64,000 nt of DNA. Origin: Prevotella sp. DNF00663 (GTDB taxonomy: Bacteria; Bacteroidota; Bacteroidia; Bacteroidales; Bacteroidaceae). A program made the position numbers and the translations under genes. The stretch's first letter is position 1, and the number at the start of each line of letters is the position of its first letter. Location: NCBI RefSeq assembly GCF_001553265.1, contig NZ_KQ960663.1:964-64963 (forward strand). The letters run 5' to 3'. Below the pieces are notes generated by a model, which saw nothing but the letters and a program-made list of their open reading frames with translations, did no database searches and was not told the origin of the DNA. Below, one piece after another: positions 1 through 8,800 of the stretch.

Positions 1-270
1 TGCACCACCTCTTGGTAAGAGGTGTGGGAACGGGAGGAAATCCTCTTGGTAAGAGTATCTGTCTGTAGTACCAATGCAGCGTATCGTCCTGTTTATGGGC
101 ATGTTTTGCAAAACATGGGAATCTGAAAGGATATTTTTCCGTACTTTTTGCTATGTTTGAGTTAACAAGAAGAAAAAATAATCTGCAAAATATCTGAAAG
201 TATGAAATAAAAAACTTAACTTTGCATCCGATTAAATATTTTATTCCACCTCTTACCAAGAGGTGGTGCA
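1..270. repeat. Putative invertible DNA segment bounded by 24-bp inverted repeats
   Basis: Bases 1-24 and 247-270 are perfect 24-bp inverted repeats. Each contains an internal palindrome, CACCTCTTGGTAAGAGGTG or its complement, with arms CACCTCTT/AAGAGGTG around GGT. A further copy of the 14-bp core (CCTCTTGGTAAGAG) lies at 42-55 in the same orientation as the left repeat. The ~222-bp interior holds a promoter-like site, and the right repeat lies inside the 3' end of a tyrosine recombinase gene. This is the usual layout of Bacteroides phase-variation switches driven by a neighbouring Tsr/Mpi-type recombinase. Inversion is inferred; the sequence shows only one orientation, and the left repeat may continue beyond base 1. 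Confidence 0.7.
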
Positions 271-1328
271 AGGATTTCCAACAACAGTTTTTCATTGGCT
301 TTTGCCACCTGCTGGTCGTCTATGCCACGGATATAGATGAGCGTGGTGTGGGTATCACTGTGTCCCAAAGCCTGAGAAATGACAGGTAGGGACACGTTGT
401 GGCGGTAGGCCATGCTTGCCCACGAGTGCCGGGGGACATAAGAGGACAGGTGAGTTTCGATGCCCGATTTCATGGCAAGCGTTTGCAGGGTGCGGTTATA
501 GTTGTGCAATGCCGTGGAGTAGCGACGTGGGCGGAGGTGTTTGCCGCCGCCCCTATAAAGTATCGGGAAGAGATAGTCGGTATCCTCACAGGCATATCTG
601 TCAAGAATGTTCTGCATGAATCCCTCAATCTTCACGCGTACCTGACGGCCTGTCTTACGACGGCAATAGGTTAGTACGCCATCCCTGACCTGTCTTTTTT
701 GTAGCCGTGCCATGTCGGCGAAGGGCATGCCCATGGCGCAAAATGAGAAGAGGAACAGATCGCGGACAAGGGCCTGTGAGGAGTCGGCGGGAAGTTCGAG
801 GGCCTGCAGCTTGCGGAGGTCGGGCGCGCCGATGCTCCGCTTCACGGTGCGGTCGTTGCCCGTGAAGGCGTTCCGGAACGGATTCTTGTCCTTTACCTGC
901 CGTCGTGCCACCGCCTTGTTGTAGATGGCACGCAGCGAGCGCAGGTAGCACGACGAGGTGTTGGGGCATACACCGTTCTCGTGGAGCCACCGCTCATAAC
1001 ACGCTACAAGCCGGCAGTCGATGCCCGACAGCGGCATGTCTCTACCACCGCCAAAGCGAATGAACGACCGCACGGCAGTCTGGTAGTTTGCAACGGTGGA
1101 GGAACTCATGCCCCGTGAGGCAACGGGAAGGAAGGTGGAGAGGGAAGCCTGCTTTTTTGCAACCGCTCTGTTCTGTTCCCTCTTTGCAATAGCGTCCCGC
1201 CTTTTTTCTTTCTCCGAAAAGCGGGCTCGTTTCTTTTTCCTTGACTTTTTTCTTTCAGGAAGTCTGCCTATGGGCAAAATGAGCCTTCCTGCTTTCCCGA
1301 TGAATGAAAACATCTTTCTGATTGTCAT
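216..1328 (-). CDS. Tyrosine-type site-specific recombinase (phase-variation invertase type)
   Basis: This 370-residue protein has a basic N-terminus (residues 20-60, Lys/Arg-rich), a SAM-like core-binding region (about 75-160) and a C-terminal phage-integrase catalytic domain. The box II region reads YVPRHSWA, with Tyr replacing the first His as is common in Bacteroides Tsr recombinases. It is followed by LGHSDTHTT and the nucleophile Tyr332 (TTLIY). The gene is transcribed leftward and its last codons run through the 24-bp inverted repeat (residues 354-360). Flipping the segment would therefore replace the tail after residue 360. It lies outside the ICE. It most likely inverts the adjacent segment and possibly distant sites. 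The family assignment is firm; the substrate is inferred from proximity. Confidence 0.85.
   Translation of the reverse strand: MTIRKMFSFIGKAGRLILPIGRLPERKKSRKKKRARFSEKEKRRDAIAKREQNRAVAKKQASLSTFLPVASRGMSSSTVANYQTAVRSFIRFGGGRDMPLSGIDCRLVACYERWLHENGVCPNTSSCYLRSLRAIYNKAVARRQVKDKNPFRNAFTGNDRTVKRSIGAPDLRKLQALELPADSSQALVRDLFLFSFCAMGMPFADMARLQKRQVRDGVLTYCRRKTGRQVRVKIEGFMQNILDRYACEDTDYLFPILYRGGGKHLRPRRYSTALHNYNRTLQTLAMKSGIETHLSSYVPRHSWASMAYRHNVSLPVISQALGHSDTHTTLIYIRGIDDQQVAKANEKLLLEILAPPLGKRWNKIFNRMQS
217..224 (+). promoter_or_regulatory. Bacteroidetes -7 promoter element (TAACTTTG) inside the invertible segment
   Basis: TAACTTTG matches the TAnnTTTG consensus exactly. It reads rightward, into the 3' end of the opposing recombinase gene. 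After inversion it would read leftward, out of the window, towards the gene it may switch. No convincing TTTG -33 element is visible 19-21 bp upstream, so the call is tentative. Confidence 0.4.
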
Positions 1329-1387
1329 AACTTTTAATTGTGAAAGGGTTTATATCATCAAGATAATAAACTTCTCGTTTGTTTCCT

Positions 1388-1395
1388 TACCTTTG
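1388..1395 (+). promoter_or_regulatory. Promoter -7 element (TACCTTTG) upstream of a truncated Abi gene
   Basis: TACCTTTG fits TAnnTTTG and lies 26 bp upstream of the ATG of the short Abi-like reading frame at 1422. It looks like the surviving promoter of a gene whose body has been lost. Confidence 0.4.
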
Positions 1396-1421
1396 CAGGT
1401 AATTATTTTAAGAACAGCAAC

Positions 1422-1484
1422 ATGAGGACATACGATAAATCGCCCCTAACGTTCAAAGAACAGATAGAACTGCTCAGACATTAG
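1422..1484 (+). pseudogene. Abi_2-family abortive-infection gene, N-terminal stub only
   Basis: The frame encodes 20 residues, including YDKSPLTFKEQIELL, before a TAG stop. This resembles the very conserved N-terminus of AbiD/AbiF (Abi_2) proteins, which open with a Pro/Leu-Thr-Phe-x-x-Gln-Ile-x-Leu-Leu motif and are normally around 300 residues long. A promoter-like site precedes it. Nothing resembling the rest of the protein follows, since the next gene starts at 1593. It is read as the remnant of a deleted phage-defence gene. The similarity rests on a short motif recognised by eye, so chance is not excluded. Confidence 0.45.
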
Positions 1485-1577
1485 AGAACCTGACAACTTT
1501 CCTTTTTGCTCTGTTGCTTTATAGATGTGTGTTGTTAAAAAAGTCCAAAGGCTAGAATGTATGTAGAAAAAAAATAC

Positions 1578-1585
1578 TACCTTTG
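1578..1585 (+). promoter_or_regulatory. Promoter -7 element (TACCTTTG) of the DUF5112/DUF5113 sensor gene
   Basis: TACCTTTG lies only 7 bp before the ATG at 1593. Transcription from it would start at or next to the start codon, giving a leaderless or near-leaderless mRNA, or else the true start codon lies further in. No TTTG is seen at the usual -33 spacing. Confidence 0.4.
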
Positions 1586-1592
1586 AATAATC

Positions 1593-4500
1593 ATGACCTT
1601 ATCGGTGTACCATACGTGTCATAAACGGCTGATAGAGAGGTTGTTATTGGTAGTCTTTTGGATTATCAATCTGTCTCTTTGCGTTGCGTGTACTCATTCA
1701 AATCATCAAATTGTGGATGAATTGAATGCTCGTTCGTATGCTTTCCATTACCGTGATTTGGATTCAACTTTAAAGTATGCCAACAAGGCTTATGCTTTGT
1801 CCCATGGTTATGCCGACGGGCGGGCGGAGGCACTGAATAACTTGGCTTTTGTCAGCATGGTCAAAATGGACTATAACCGTGCTGCCCAATATTTGTCAAA
1901 AGCTCAAGACGCTACCGATAATCAGGTAGAATTATTGGTGGCTGATGTCCAGTTTATGCGTTTATGCCAGCGACAATCCCGGAACAAAGATTTTTATAAA
2001 TACCGTGAACGTGCTTCTCTTAGATTGAAGCGTATCAATGAAGAGGTCGGGACATTGAATGTTCGCCAGCAGATGCGTGTAGCTTATGCACAGAGCGAGT
2101 ATGCTATTGTGGGGTCTACCTATTTCTATTATGTGGGCCTGTCGGCGCCTTCTCTCAAGGCAATGGCACGCATTGACCCTAACGGAATCGTATCTAAAGA
2201 CACCGCCCAGCTACTATCTTATTATTATAATGTAGGTTCTGGTGGTATTATCACGCGTGGAACGGAAGAGGAAATCAGTCAGACGGAGTTCGATTATTTG
2301 GTGCGTTGCTATATCATGTCGCGCGAAAACGACTATCCTTATTGGGAAGCTAATTCTATGCAAGCTATCAGTGAGCATTTGAAATCACCTCAATCGGCTC
2401 AGCGACTGATTAAGAATAATCTCCCGGCAATTAAATATCTCAATGTAGATCAAATGCCCGACTCGCTTTTGGCAGGCAATTTGGCACAGCGTGCGTTAGC
2501 TTTGTTTAAGCAATATGGTGATGTTTATCAGATAGCAGGTGCTTATCGAACGTTGGCAGAGTGCTATTGGGGACAGAAAGATTATCGTTCTGCTATCATT
2601 TGTTTGAACGATGCGTTGAACTCAGATACCGTTATCAATCGTGCGCCCGATCTAGTTGCGTCTATTCGAGAGCAATTAAGTCTTGCCTTTTCGGCTATTG
2701 ACGACAAGCCACAGAGTGATTATAATCGCAATATCTATTTGGATATACAAGAGATGACACGCCAAGACCGATTGCTAGAGGCACGTGCTGCACAGCTCGA
2801 CCAGTCGTCGCAAGTATTGAATCTGATGATTGTTGCTGTGGTTGTGACGATAGTTTTGATTATCGCATTGCTTATCGTATTCAGTCGAATGCGTAAGCGC
2901 AAAGACCAAGAATTAGATACCGAGAATCTGTTTGAGCCATTGGAGCAGTGGAATAGGCAGTCTGAACAGCAGCTAGTAAGCCAACAGAATAAACTGGATG
3001 AGATAGAAGAGGAAATCCAGATGATGCACTTCCGCATATTGGATAATCGTAAGCGAAACTTAGAACAGCGTGCCAAGATAGCACTAGTCAATAGTATCAC
3101 TCCATTGATAGACCGTATTTCCAATGAAGTTCAGCGACTTACAAATTCTCATGAAGATGAGGATATGCGTCAAAAACGCTTGATGTATATCTCGGAGTTG
3201 ACGAGTCAAATTAATGCCTATAATGATAAATTGACTCAATGGATACAGTTGAAGCAGGGACAATTGAACCTTCACATTGAGAGTTTCAAACTACAAAATT
3301 TATTTGAATTACTCAAAAAAGGTGGAATGAGTTTTGCCATGAAAGGCATTACTTTACAGGTGGGAGACACGGATAGTGTTGTTAAGGCCGATAAAACATT
3401 GACCCTGTTTATGCTTAACACGTTGACAGACAATGCACGTAAATTCACTCCGAAAGGTGGAACGGTGTCTGTGTGCAGCCGTTCGGCCTCTGATTATGTT
3501 GAAATCTCCATATCTGATACCGGTGTAGGTATGGATGAAGAGCACATTGCTCACATTTTTGACCATAAACACTTACTTGATGAGAAAAAGATAGAGACAT
3601 CAGAGAAATCTCATGGTTTCGGCTTGATGAATTGTAAGGGTATCATTGATAAGTATCGCAAGGTGAGTCAAATATTCAATGTGTGCTCTATCAGTGTGGC
3701 CAGTGAGGTAGGGAAGGGTAGTGTATTTTCTTTCCGACTGCCTAAAGGGATTAGTCGGATTCTTATATTTGCCATCTTATTGTTGGCACCAAAAGAGATG
3801 AATGCTGCGAATAAGGACTTATCTATAGCCTTACAGTATTCTGATTCAGTATACGATAGTAACGTTCGTGGGGATTATAGTCGTACGCTCGTTTATGCCC
3901 AAAAGTGTATTGACGCTTTAAATGCATTCTATCTGTCCAAGAAAATGGGTACACCTTATCAGATGAAATTGTATGATAATGGAGATATACCGGCCGAACA
4001 GATTTGGCTTGAAGATGGTTTGCGTACCAATTATGATGTGATATTAAGGGTAAGAAATGAGAGTGCAGTGGCAGCTTTGGCCTTACATCAGTGGAAATTG
4101 TACCATTATAATAACAAAGCTTATACTCAGTTGTTTAGGAAACGTTCGGCAGATAGAAGCTTGGGAAACTATGTGACGCTGATGCAACGGTCGGAAACCA
4201 ATAAGAATGTTGCTATTGCTATTTTGATAATTCTGCTGTTAAGTATCTTACCGGCTTATTATTTCGTTTACTATAGGCATCGCCTTTATTATCGTTTCTG
4301 TGTAGAAAAGGTGCGCAAGATAAACGAAGTGTTGTTGTCGAGCATGACTCCTGAGGAGAAATTGACATTGATTCAAAGGATGTGGAAAGGACTGAATCAT
4401 CCTTTACATCCCCGTTATGCAGGATTAAATGCGCTTGTAAGTCAGGTGCAATTGTCGCTAAGCCAAAGTATCCAGCACAATCAAGAGACAGAAAACAGAT

Positions 4501-5081
4501 TGGAACTGGCCGAAGATGAGTTGAATAGGACTCGTTACGAAAGCGATCGGCTGTATGTAAGTAATAGTGTGCTAGATAATTGCTTGTCTACATTGAAGCA
4601 CGAAACCATGTATTATCCGTCTAGAATCAAGCAATTGATAGACGATAAAGGAGACTTGCAGGTTATAAAAGAAGTCGTAGATTATTATAAAGAGCTGTAC
4701 ATGTTGCTGAGTATGCAGGCTATGCGACAGATTGATAGTAATGTTACGATAGACGATGACATTCTTAAATACTTGCTAGATAAGCTCCGTAAGTTGACCG
4801 GAACATCCAATTTGCAGTTGGAAAGTAGGGAGCGTGATGGCATTTATAGCATTGTAACAGTTGAAATTCCGCAGTTAGAATTGTCTGATAAAGAATGTTT
4901 GGAACTCTTTACGCCTTCTTCTGTAAATATAGAATATATGATTTGCAGGCAGATAGTGCGCGAGATTGGCGAGACGACAAATGCAAGAGCCAGTGGAATA
5001 CAAGCACGGCATAGCGCTGTAACTGGTGGTATAGCCATTGATATTGTATTACCTAAACAGATAGCAGATAAATTAAAATAA
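1593..5081 (+). CDS. DUF5112/DUF5113-type hybrid sensor histidine kinase
   Basis: This 1162-residue membrane sensor kinase has an N-terminal hydrophobic segment ending in a lipobox-like CVAC. A periplasmic helical (TPR-like) region follows, with a membrane segment at about 410-433 and a HATPase domain at about 570-715 carrying N-box NTLTDNARKF, G1 DTGVGMD and G2 HGFGLMNCK. A second hydrophobic stretch (720-738) resembles a buried signal peptide. There is another sensor-like segment, a membrane helix at about 872-894, and a C-terminal domain with LKHETMYYPSRI near residue 1003 that resembles a phosphoacceptor His box. The ATPase thus precedes the likely His box, the reverse of ordinary kinases. 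The response-regulator gene starts 6 bp downstream, so they form an operon. The signal sensed is unknown. Confidence 0.8.
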   Translation: MTLSVYHTCHKRLIERLLLVVFWIINLSLCVACTHSNHQIVDELNARSYAFHYRDLDSTLKYANKAYALSHGYADGRAEALNNLAFVSMVKMDYNRAAQYLSKAQDATDNQVELLVADVQFMRLCQRQSRNKDFYKYRERASLRLKRINEEVGTLNVRQQMRVAYAQSEYAIVGSTYFYYVGLSAPSLKAMARIDPNGIVSKDTAQLLSYYYNVGSGGIITRGTEEEISQTEFDYLVRCYIMSRENDYPYWEANSMQAISEHLKSPQSAQRLIKNNLPAIKYLNVDQMPDSLLAGNLAQRALALFKQYGDVYQIAGAYRTLAECYWGQKDYRSAIICLNDALNSDTVINRAPDLVASIREQLSLAFSAIDDKPQSDYNRNIYLDIQEMTRQDRLLEARAAQLDQSSQVLNLMIVAVVVTIVLIIALLIVFSRMRKRKDQELDTENLFEPLEQWNRQSEQQLVSQQNKLDEIEEEIQMMHFRILDNRKRNLEQRAKIALVNSITPLIDRISNEVQRLTNSHEDEDMRQKRLMYISELTSQINAYNDKLTQWIQLKQGQLNLHIESFKLQNLFELLKKGGMSFAMKGITLQVGDTDSVVKADKTLTLFMLNTLTDNARKFTPKGGTVSVCSRSASDYVEISISDTGVGMDEEHIAHIFDHKHLLDEKKIETSEKSHGFGLMNCKGIIDKYRKVSQIFNVCSISVASEVGKGSVFSFRLPKGISRILIFAILLLAPKEMNAANKDLSIALQYSDSVYDSNVRGDYSRTLVYAQKCIDALNAFYLSKKMGTPYQMKLYDNGDIPAEQIWLEDGLRTNYDVILRVRNESAVAALALHQWKLYHYNNKAYTQLFRKRSADRSLGNYVTLMQRSETNKNVAIAILIILLLSILPAYYFVYYRHRLYYRFCVEKVRKINEVLLSSMTPEEKLTLIQRMWKGLNHPLHPRYAGLNALVSQVQLSLSQSIQHNQETENRLELAEDELNRTRYESDRLYVSNSVLDNCLSTLKHETMYYPSRIKQLIDDKGDLQVIKEVVDYYKELYMLLSMQAMRQIDSNVTIDDDILKYLLDKLRKLTGTSNLQLESRERDGIYSIVTVEIPQLELSDKECLELFTPSSVNIEYMICRQIVREIGETTNARASGIQARHSAVTGGIAIDIVLPKQIADKLK

Positions 5082-5087
5082 CCGAAT

Positions 5088-5813
5088 ATGAATAATTTCA
5101 AGATTGTAATAGTAGAAGATGTCCCTCTGGAACTGAAGGGAACGCTTGGTATTATCCGTAATGATATACCGGAAGCGGAAATACTTGGAACGGCCGAAAA
5201 CGAACAGGCGTATTGGAAACTGATGAAACAAAACTTGCCGGATCTTGTCTTGTTAGACTTAGGATTGGGTGGATCGACGACCGTAGGTGTGGAAATATGC
5301 CGACAGACCAAGCAGTCTTATCCCCTAGTTAAGGTGCTTATATTCACAGGTGAAATATTGAATGAGAAGCTATGGGTGGATGTTTTGGATGCCGGATGTG
5401 AGGGTGTCATCTTGAAAAGCGGTGAGTTGCTCACGCGTGGGGATGTATCTAGCGTAATGGATGGGAAAAGATTGGTATTCAACCAGCCTATTCTAGAGAA
5501 GATAGTGGAGCGTTTCAAGCGTAGTGTGAACAATCAATTGATGCGTCAAGAGGCTTTGGTCAACTACGAGATTGATGAGTATGATGAGCGTTTTTTACGC
5601 CATTTGGCATTGGGATATACCAAGGAGCAAATTACAAACTTGCGTGGTATGCCGTTTGGAGTAAAGAGTTTGGAAAAGAGACAAAACGAGTTGGTGCAGA
5701 AAATGTTCCCCGATGGAAACGGAGGAATGGGAGTAAATGCCACAAGATTGGTGGTACGGGCTTTTGAATTAAGAATCCTTGATATAGATAATCTACGTCC
5801 TGATGAGGAATAG
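5088..5813 (+). CDS. Response regulator (receiver domain plus DUF5932-type C-terminal domain)
   Basis: The 241-residue protein has an N-terminal receiver domain (about 1-125) with the acidic pair Glu10-Asp11 and predicted phosphoacceptor Asp57 in LVLLDLGLGG. The C-terminal ~90 residues are basic and helical. They resemble a LuxR/sigma-like DNA-binding region (YTKEQITNLRGMPFGVKSLEKR), as in the DUF5932 regulators found next to DUF5113 kinases. It follows the kinase gene by 6 bp and overlaps the next gene by 11 bp, so it is almost certainly the cognate regulator. Target genes are not evident. Confidence 0.82.
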   Translation: MNNFKIVIVEDVPLELKGTLGIIRNDIPEAEILGTAENEQAYWKLMKQNLPDLVLLDLGLGGSTTVGVEICRQTKQSYPLVKVLIFTGEILNEKLWVDVLDAGCEGVILKSGELLTRGDVSSVMDGKRLVFNQPILEKIVERFKRSVNNQLMRQEALVNYEIDEYDERFLRHLALGYTKEQITNLRGMPFGVKSLEKRQNELVQKMFPDGNGGMGVNATRLVVRAFELRILDIDNLRPDEE

Positions 5814-6405
5814 TTACCGAATATGGGGCTTTGTGACACTGGGTTTACTGTTGGCTCAGTTTGTTATTATATTACTGTCGTGGCTGGTTACTGCAGCCAT
5901 GCCGGAAGAACCGTTGCGCTCTTTATTGAGTAGTGAGGGAGTGAGATGGTACTTCGGCCATATGATAGAGAATTTTTCATCTCCTTATCTTAGTTGGTTA
6001 TTGTTGCTATGTGTGGCTCTTGGCGCTGTTAAAAGTAGTCGTATTTTCAGTATTAAGTTCCCTCTGACGTTTCGACAACGCCTTGCTTTGCAACTTGTAG
6101 GAGTGGAGTTATTAATCTTCCTTGCCATTATTGCATCTTTGACACTGCTACCTCATGCCATTCTGTTGAGTGTTACGGGGCATTTATATCCCAGCAGTTT
6201 TTCGCAAGGAATTATTCCTATTGGTGCATTTGCGCTAATAGCATTCTCTATTAGTTATGCTGTTGTCTGCGGAGAAGTGCAAAAGATAGAGGATGCTTTT
6301 AGTATGTTAACTGCCGGTATTATTACTGCTGCACCGCTATTTGTGGTTTATCTCTTAGCGGTGCAGCTGTATGCCTCTGCTGTTTTCATGTTGACTGTGA
6401 ATTAA
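5803..6405 (+). CDS. Integral membrane protein, third gene of the sensor operon (short AbgT-like)
   Basis: The 200-residue protein has about five hydrophobic helices (roughly residues 9-29, 61-79, 98-120, 135-155 and 170-198). The region around GVRWYFGHMIENF followed by a hydrophobic helix resembles the N-terminal part of AbgT-family aminobenzoyl-glutamate transporters, which are usually about 500 residues. If related, it is a short or truncated form. Its ATG overlaps the end of the regulator gene by 11 bp, so it is translationally coupled to it. It converges with the ABC-F gene with a 4-bp overlap. Function is unproven. Confidence 0.55.
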   Translation: MRNSYRIWGFVTLGLLLAQFVIILLSWLVTAAMPEEPLRSLLSSEGVRWYFGHMIENFSSPYLSWLLLLCVALGAVKSSRIFSIKFPLTFRQRLALQLVGVELLIFLAIIASLTLLPHAILLSVTGHLYPSSFSQGIIPIGAFALIAFSISYAVVCGEVQKIEDAFSMLTAGIITAAPLFVVYLLAVQLYASAVFMLTVN

Positions 6406-8183
6406 GCAAATTCTGCTAGTTCCAGCCAACGCATTTCCTTGGTATCTAATTCATCCTTGAGCAGAGGCAACTCTTTACTTTTTTCTGTAAGCTCTTCTAC
6501 ACTTAACGTGCCACTACACAAGGCTGTCTCAATGTCTTTTATCTTTGTTTCTAAGGCAGAAATGTCTGCTTCTAATTGCTCGTATTCTCTCTTTTCCTTG
6601 AAAGAAAGCTTTCGTTTGGTGACATTATGGTAGTCGTTTTTGGTAGTTGTGGTTGTCTGTGAAGTTGCCTTCTCTTCCTTTTGCGATTTAAGGGCGTTGT
6701 ATTCTCTATATTGTGTATAGTTTCCGGGGAAGTCTTGTACCTCTCCATCGCCCTTGAATACCAAAAGATGGTCTACAACTTTATCCATAAAGTAACGGTC
6801 GTGACTCACTACAATGACACAACCGGGAAAGTCTTGCAAATAAGCTTCTAGTATTTGGAGTGTCTGGATATCTAAATCGTTAGTAGGTTCGTCTAATACT
6901 AGGAAGTTAGGATTCCTCATGAGTACGGCACATAGATAGAGTTTGCGACGCTCTCCACCGCTCAATTTGTATACGAAGTTATGTTGTTCTTCAGGCGAGA
7001 ACATGAAGTGTTGCAGGAATTGGCTTGCTGTAAGATGCTTACCTCCACCAAGATCGATGTATTCGGCAATGTCTGTGATGACGTCAATAACCTTCTGTTG
7101 CTCGTCGAATTGCAGTCCCTCTTGTGAGAAATAGCCGAAACGCACGGTCTCGCCAATATCAAACTTACCGTTGTCGGGCTGTATTAAGCCCAGTAACATC
7201 TTGATAAAGGTGGATTTACCGGTTCCATTATTACCTACGATTCCCATCTTTTCGAATCGTGCAAAGTTGTAGTAAAAATCTTTGAGAATCACTTTCTCTG
7301 AGCTCCATGCTTTTGATACATATTGGCACTCAAAGATTTTAGATCCTATATATACATTTCTTGCTTTCAGTCGAACCTGTCTTTCTTCGATTCTTTGTTT
7401 GGCTTTGGCTTCCAATTCATAGAAAGCTTCTTCGCGATAACGTGCTTTGTGTCCACGTGCTTGTGGCATACGGCGCATCCATTCCAACTCCGTTTTATAC
7501 AGATTGTTGGCTCTTGCTATCTCGGCTCGTGTGTTGTCTATGCGTTCTTGGCGTTTTTCCAGATAATAAGCATAGTTACCCCGATAAGTATAAGTCTGCT
7601 TGTTGTCGAGTTCTACGATGAGATTGCATACCCTGTCAAGGAAGAATCTGTCGTGTGTAACCATCAAAAGAGTCTTATTACCTCGCAACAAATAGCCTTC
7701 AAGCCATTCTATCATGTCAAGGTCGAGGTGGTTGGTAGGCTCGTCAAGAATCAAGAAATCCGGTTCGGTGGTAAGCACATTAGCCAATGCGACACGTTTT
7801 TGTTGGCCACCACTCAGCTCTCCCATCTTCTGATTCATGTCGCTGATTTTAAGCTGAGTGAGTATTTGTTTGGCCTTGAGCATCTTTTCTTCAGAGCCAT
7901 GATGATTGAAACAAGCATCAAGGACTGTTTCTTCCGGGGCAAAGGCAGGGGATTGTTCTAAGTAGCCAATCTTCAAATCATTGCGATAAATGATTTCTCC
8001 TGAATCCTTACCCTCTTTTCCTGTGAGTACAGAGAGTAGGGTAGACTTGCCCGTTCCGTTCTGAGCAATCAAGCCTACTCGTTGCCCTTCGGCTACGGAA
8101 AAAGAGATTTTGTCGAATAAAACCAAAGCTCCAAAACTCTTTGTGAGGTTTTGGACATCAAGATAAGGGCGTTGTACTGGCAT
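6402..8183 (-). CDS. ABC-F family ATPase (ribosome-associated, Uup/EttA type)
   Basis: This 593-residue soluble protein has two ABC domains and no membrane segments, the hallmark of ABC-F translation factors. The first domain has Walker A GTGKSTLL (about 43-50), signature LSGGQQKR and DEPTNHLD. The second has GNNGTGKSTF, signature LSGGERRK and DEPTNDLD. Between them is the charged interdomain linker that reaches the ribosomal P/E site. A C-terminal coiled coil (about 520-585) resembles that of Uup. It may act on stalled ribosomes or in quality control. Antibiotic protection is possible for the family but cannot be assigned here. It abuts engB (end and start share base 8183), forming a two-gene leftward operon. 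Confidence 0.9.
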   Translation of the reverse strand: MPVQRPYLDVQNLTKSFGALVLFDKISFSVAEGQRVGLIAQNGTGKSTLLSVLTGKEGKDSGEIIYRNDLKIGYLEQSPAFAPEETVLDACFNHHGSEEKMLKAKQILTQLKISDMNQKMGELSGGQQKRVALANVLTTEPDFLILDEPTNHLDLDMIEWLEGYLLRGNKTLLMVTHDRFFLDRVCNLIVELDNKQTYTYRGNYAYYLEKRQERIDNTRAEIARANNLYKTELEWMRRMPQARGHKARYREEAFYELEAKAKQRIEERQVRLKARNVYIGSKIFECQYVSKAWSSEKVILKDFYYNFARFEKMGIVGNNGTGKSTFIKMLLGLIQPDNGKFDIGETVRFGYFSQEGLQFDEQQKVIDVITDIAEYIDLGGGKHLTASQFLQHFMFSPEEQHNFVYKLSGGERRKLYLCAVLMRNPNFLVLDEPTNDLDIQTLQILEAYLQDFPGCVIVVSHDRYFMDKVVDHLLVFKGDGEVQDFPGNYTQYREYNALKSQKEEKATSQTTTTTKNDYHNVTKRKLSFKEKREYEQLEADISALETKIKDIETALCSGTLSVEELTEKSKELPLLKDELDTKEMRWLELAEFA

Positions 8184-8779
8184 CAGAGAGTCTTATTGAT
8201 TTCGTCAATACAGTTGAGAACTTCTTCTCGCCCTATCTTCTTTTCAGAGCTGGTAATATAATATGGTGGCAGCTCTTCCCATCTGTCTTCTAGTTGTTTC
8301 ATCCAAGCTGCAGCATTCTGACGCGCTTTTACTGCCCCCAGCTTATCGGCCTTGGTAAATATAATGGTGAATGGTACATTGCTTTCGCCCAACCAATCGA
8401 TGAATTCTCGGTCTATTTTCTGTTGCTCATGTCTTACATCGATGAGCACAAACACATTGATGAGTTGTTCCCTTTGTAGGATATAAGAACTTATCATTTG
8501 CTCCAATTTCTTCTGCATCACCTTTGAACGCTTTGCATAACCGTAGCCGGGAAGGTCTACAAGATACCACTCATTATTGATAATAAAGTGGTTGATGAGC
8601 AATGTTTTACCCGGAGTAGCTGATGTCTTTGCAAGATTTTTATGGTTGCAAAGCATATTGATGAGACTGGATTTACCAACATTGGATCTGCCAATGAATG
8701 CATATTCAGGCTTGGAATCCTTTGGACATTGGGTTACAGTCTGAGATGAAATGACAAATTCAGATTTTTTGATTTCCAT
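8183..8779 (-). CDS. engB: Ribosome-biogenesis GTP-binding protein YsxC/EngB
   Basis: The 198-residue TRAFAC-class GTPase has G1 GRSNVGKSS (30-38), the G2 region TPGKT (55-59), G3 DLPGYG (75-80) and G4 TKAD. These are the standard motifs of YihA/YsxC/EngB, an essential factor in 50S subunit assembly. Its length is normal for the family. It is the last chromosomal gene before the ICE, and its start codon is only about 22 bp from the attL core. The integrated element therefore supplies whatever lies upstream of its -7 promoter element. Confidence 0.95.
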   Translation of the reverse strand: MEIKKSEFVISSQTVTQCPKDSKPEYAFIGRSNVGKSSLINMLCNHKNLAKTSATPGKTLLINHFIINNEWYLVDLPGYGYAKRSKVMQKKLEQMISSYILQREQLINVFVLIDVRHEQQKIDREFIDWLGESNVPFTIIFTKADKLGAVKARQNAAAWMKQLEDRWEELPPYYITSSEKKIGREEVLNCIDEINKTL

Positions 8780-8800
8780 ATATTCGTGTTGTTATCTTCT

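Noticed and set aside
2735..3124. Minus-strand frames within the sensor kinase and similar overlapping frames in G+C-rich tra genes
   Set aside because: They are shadows of well-supported genes with biased composition and no family motifs.
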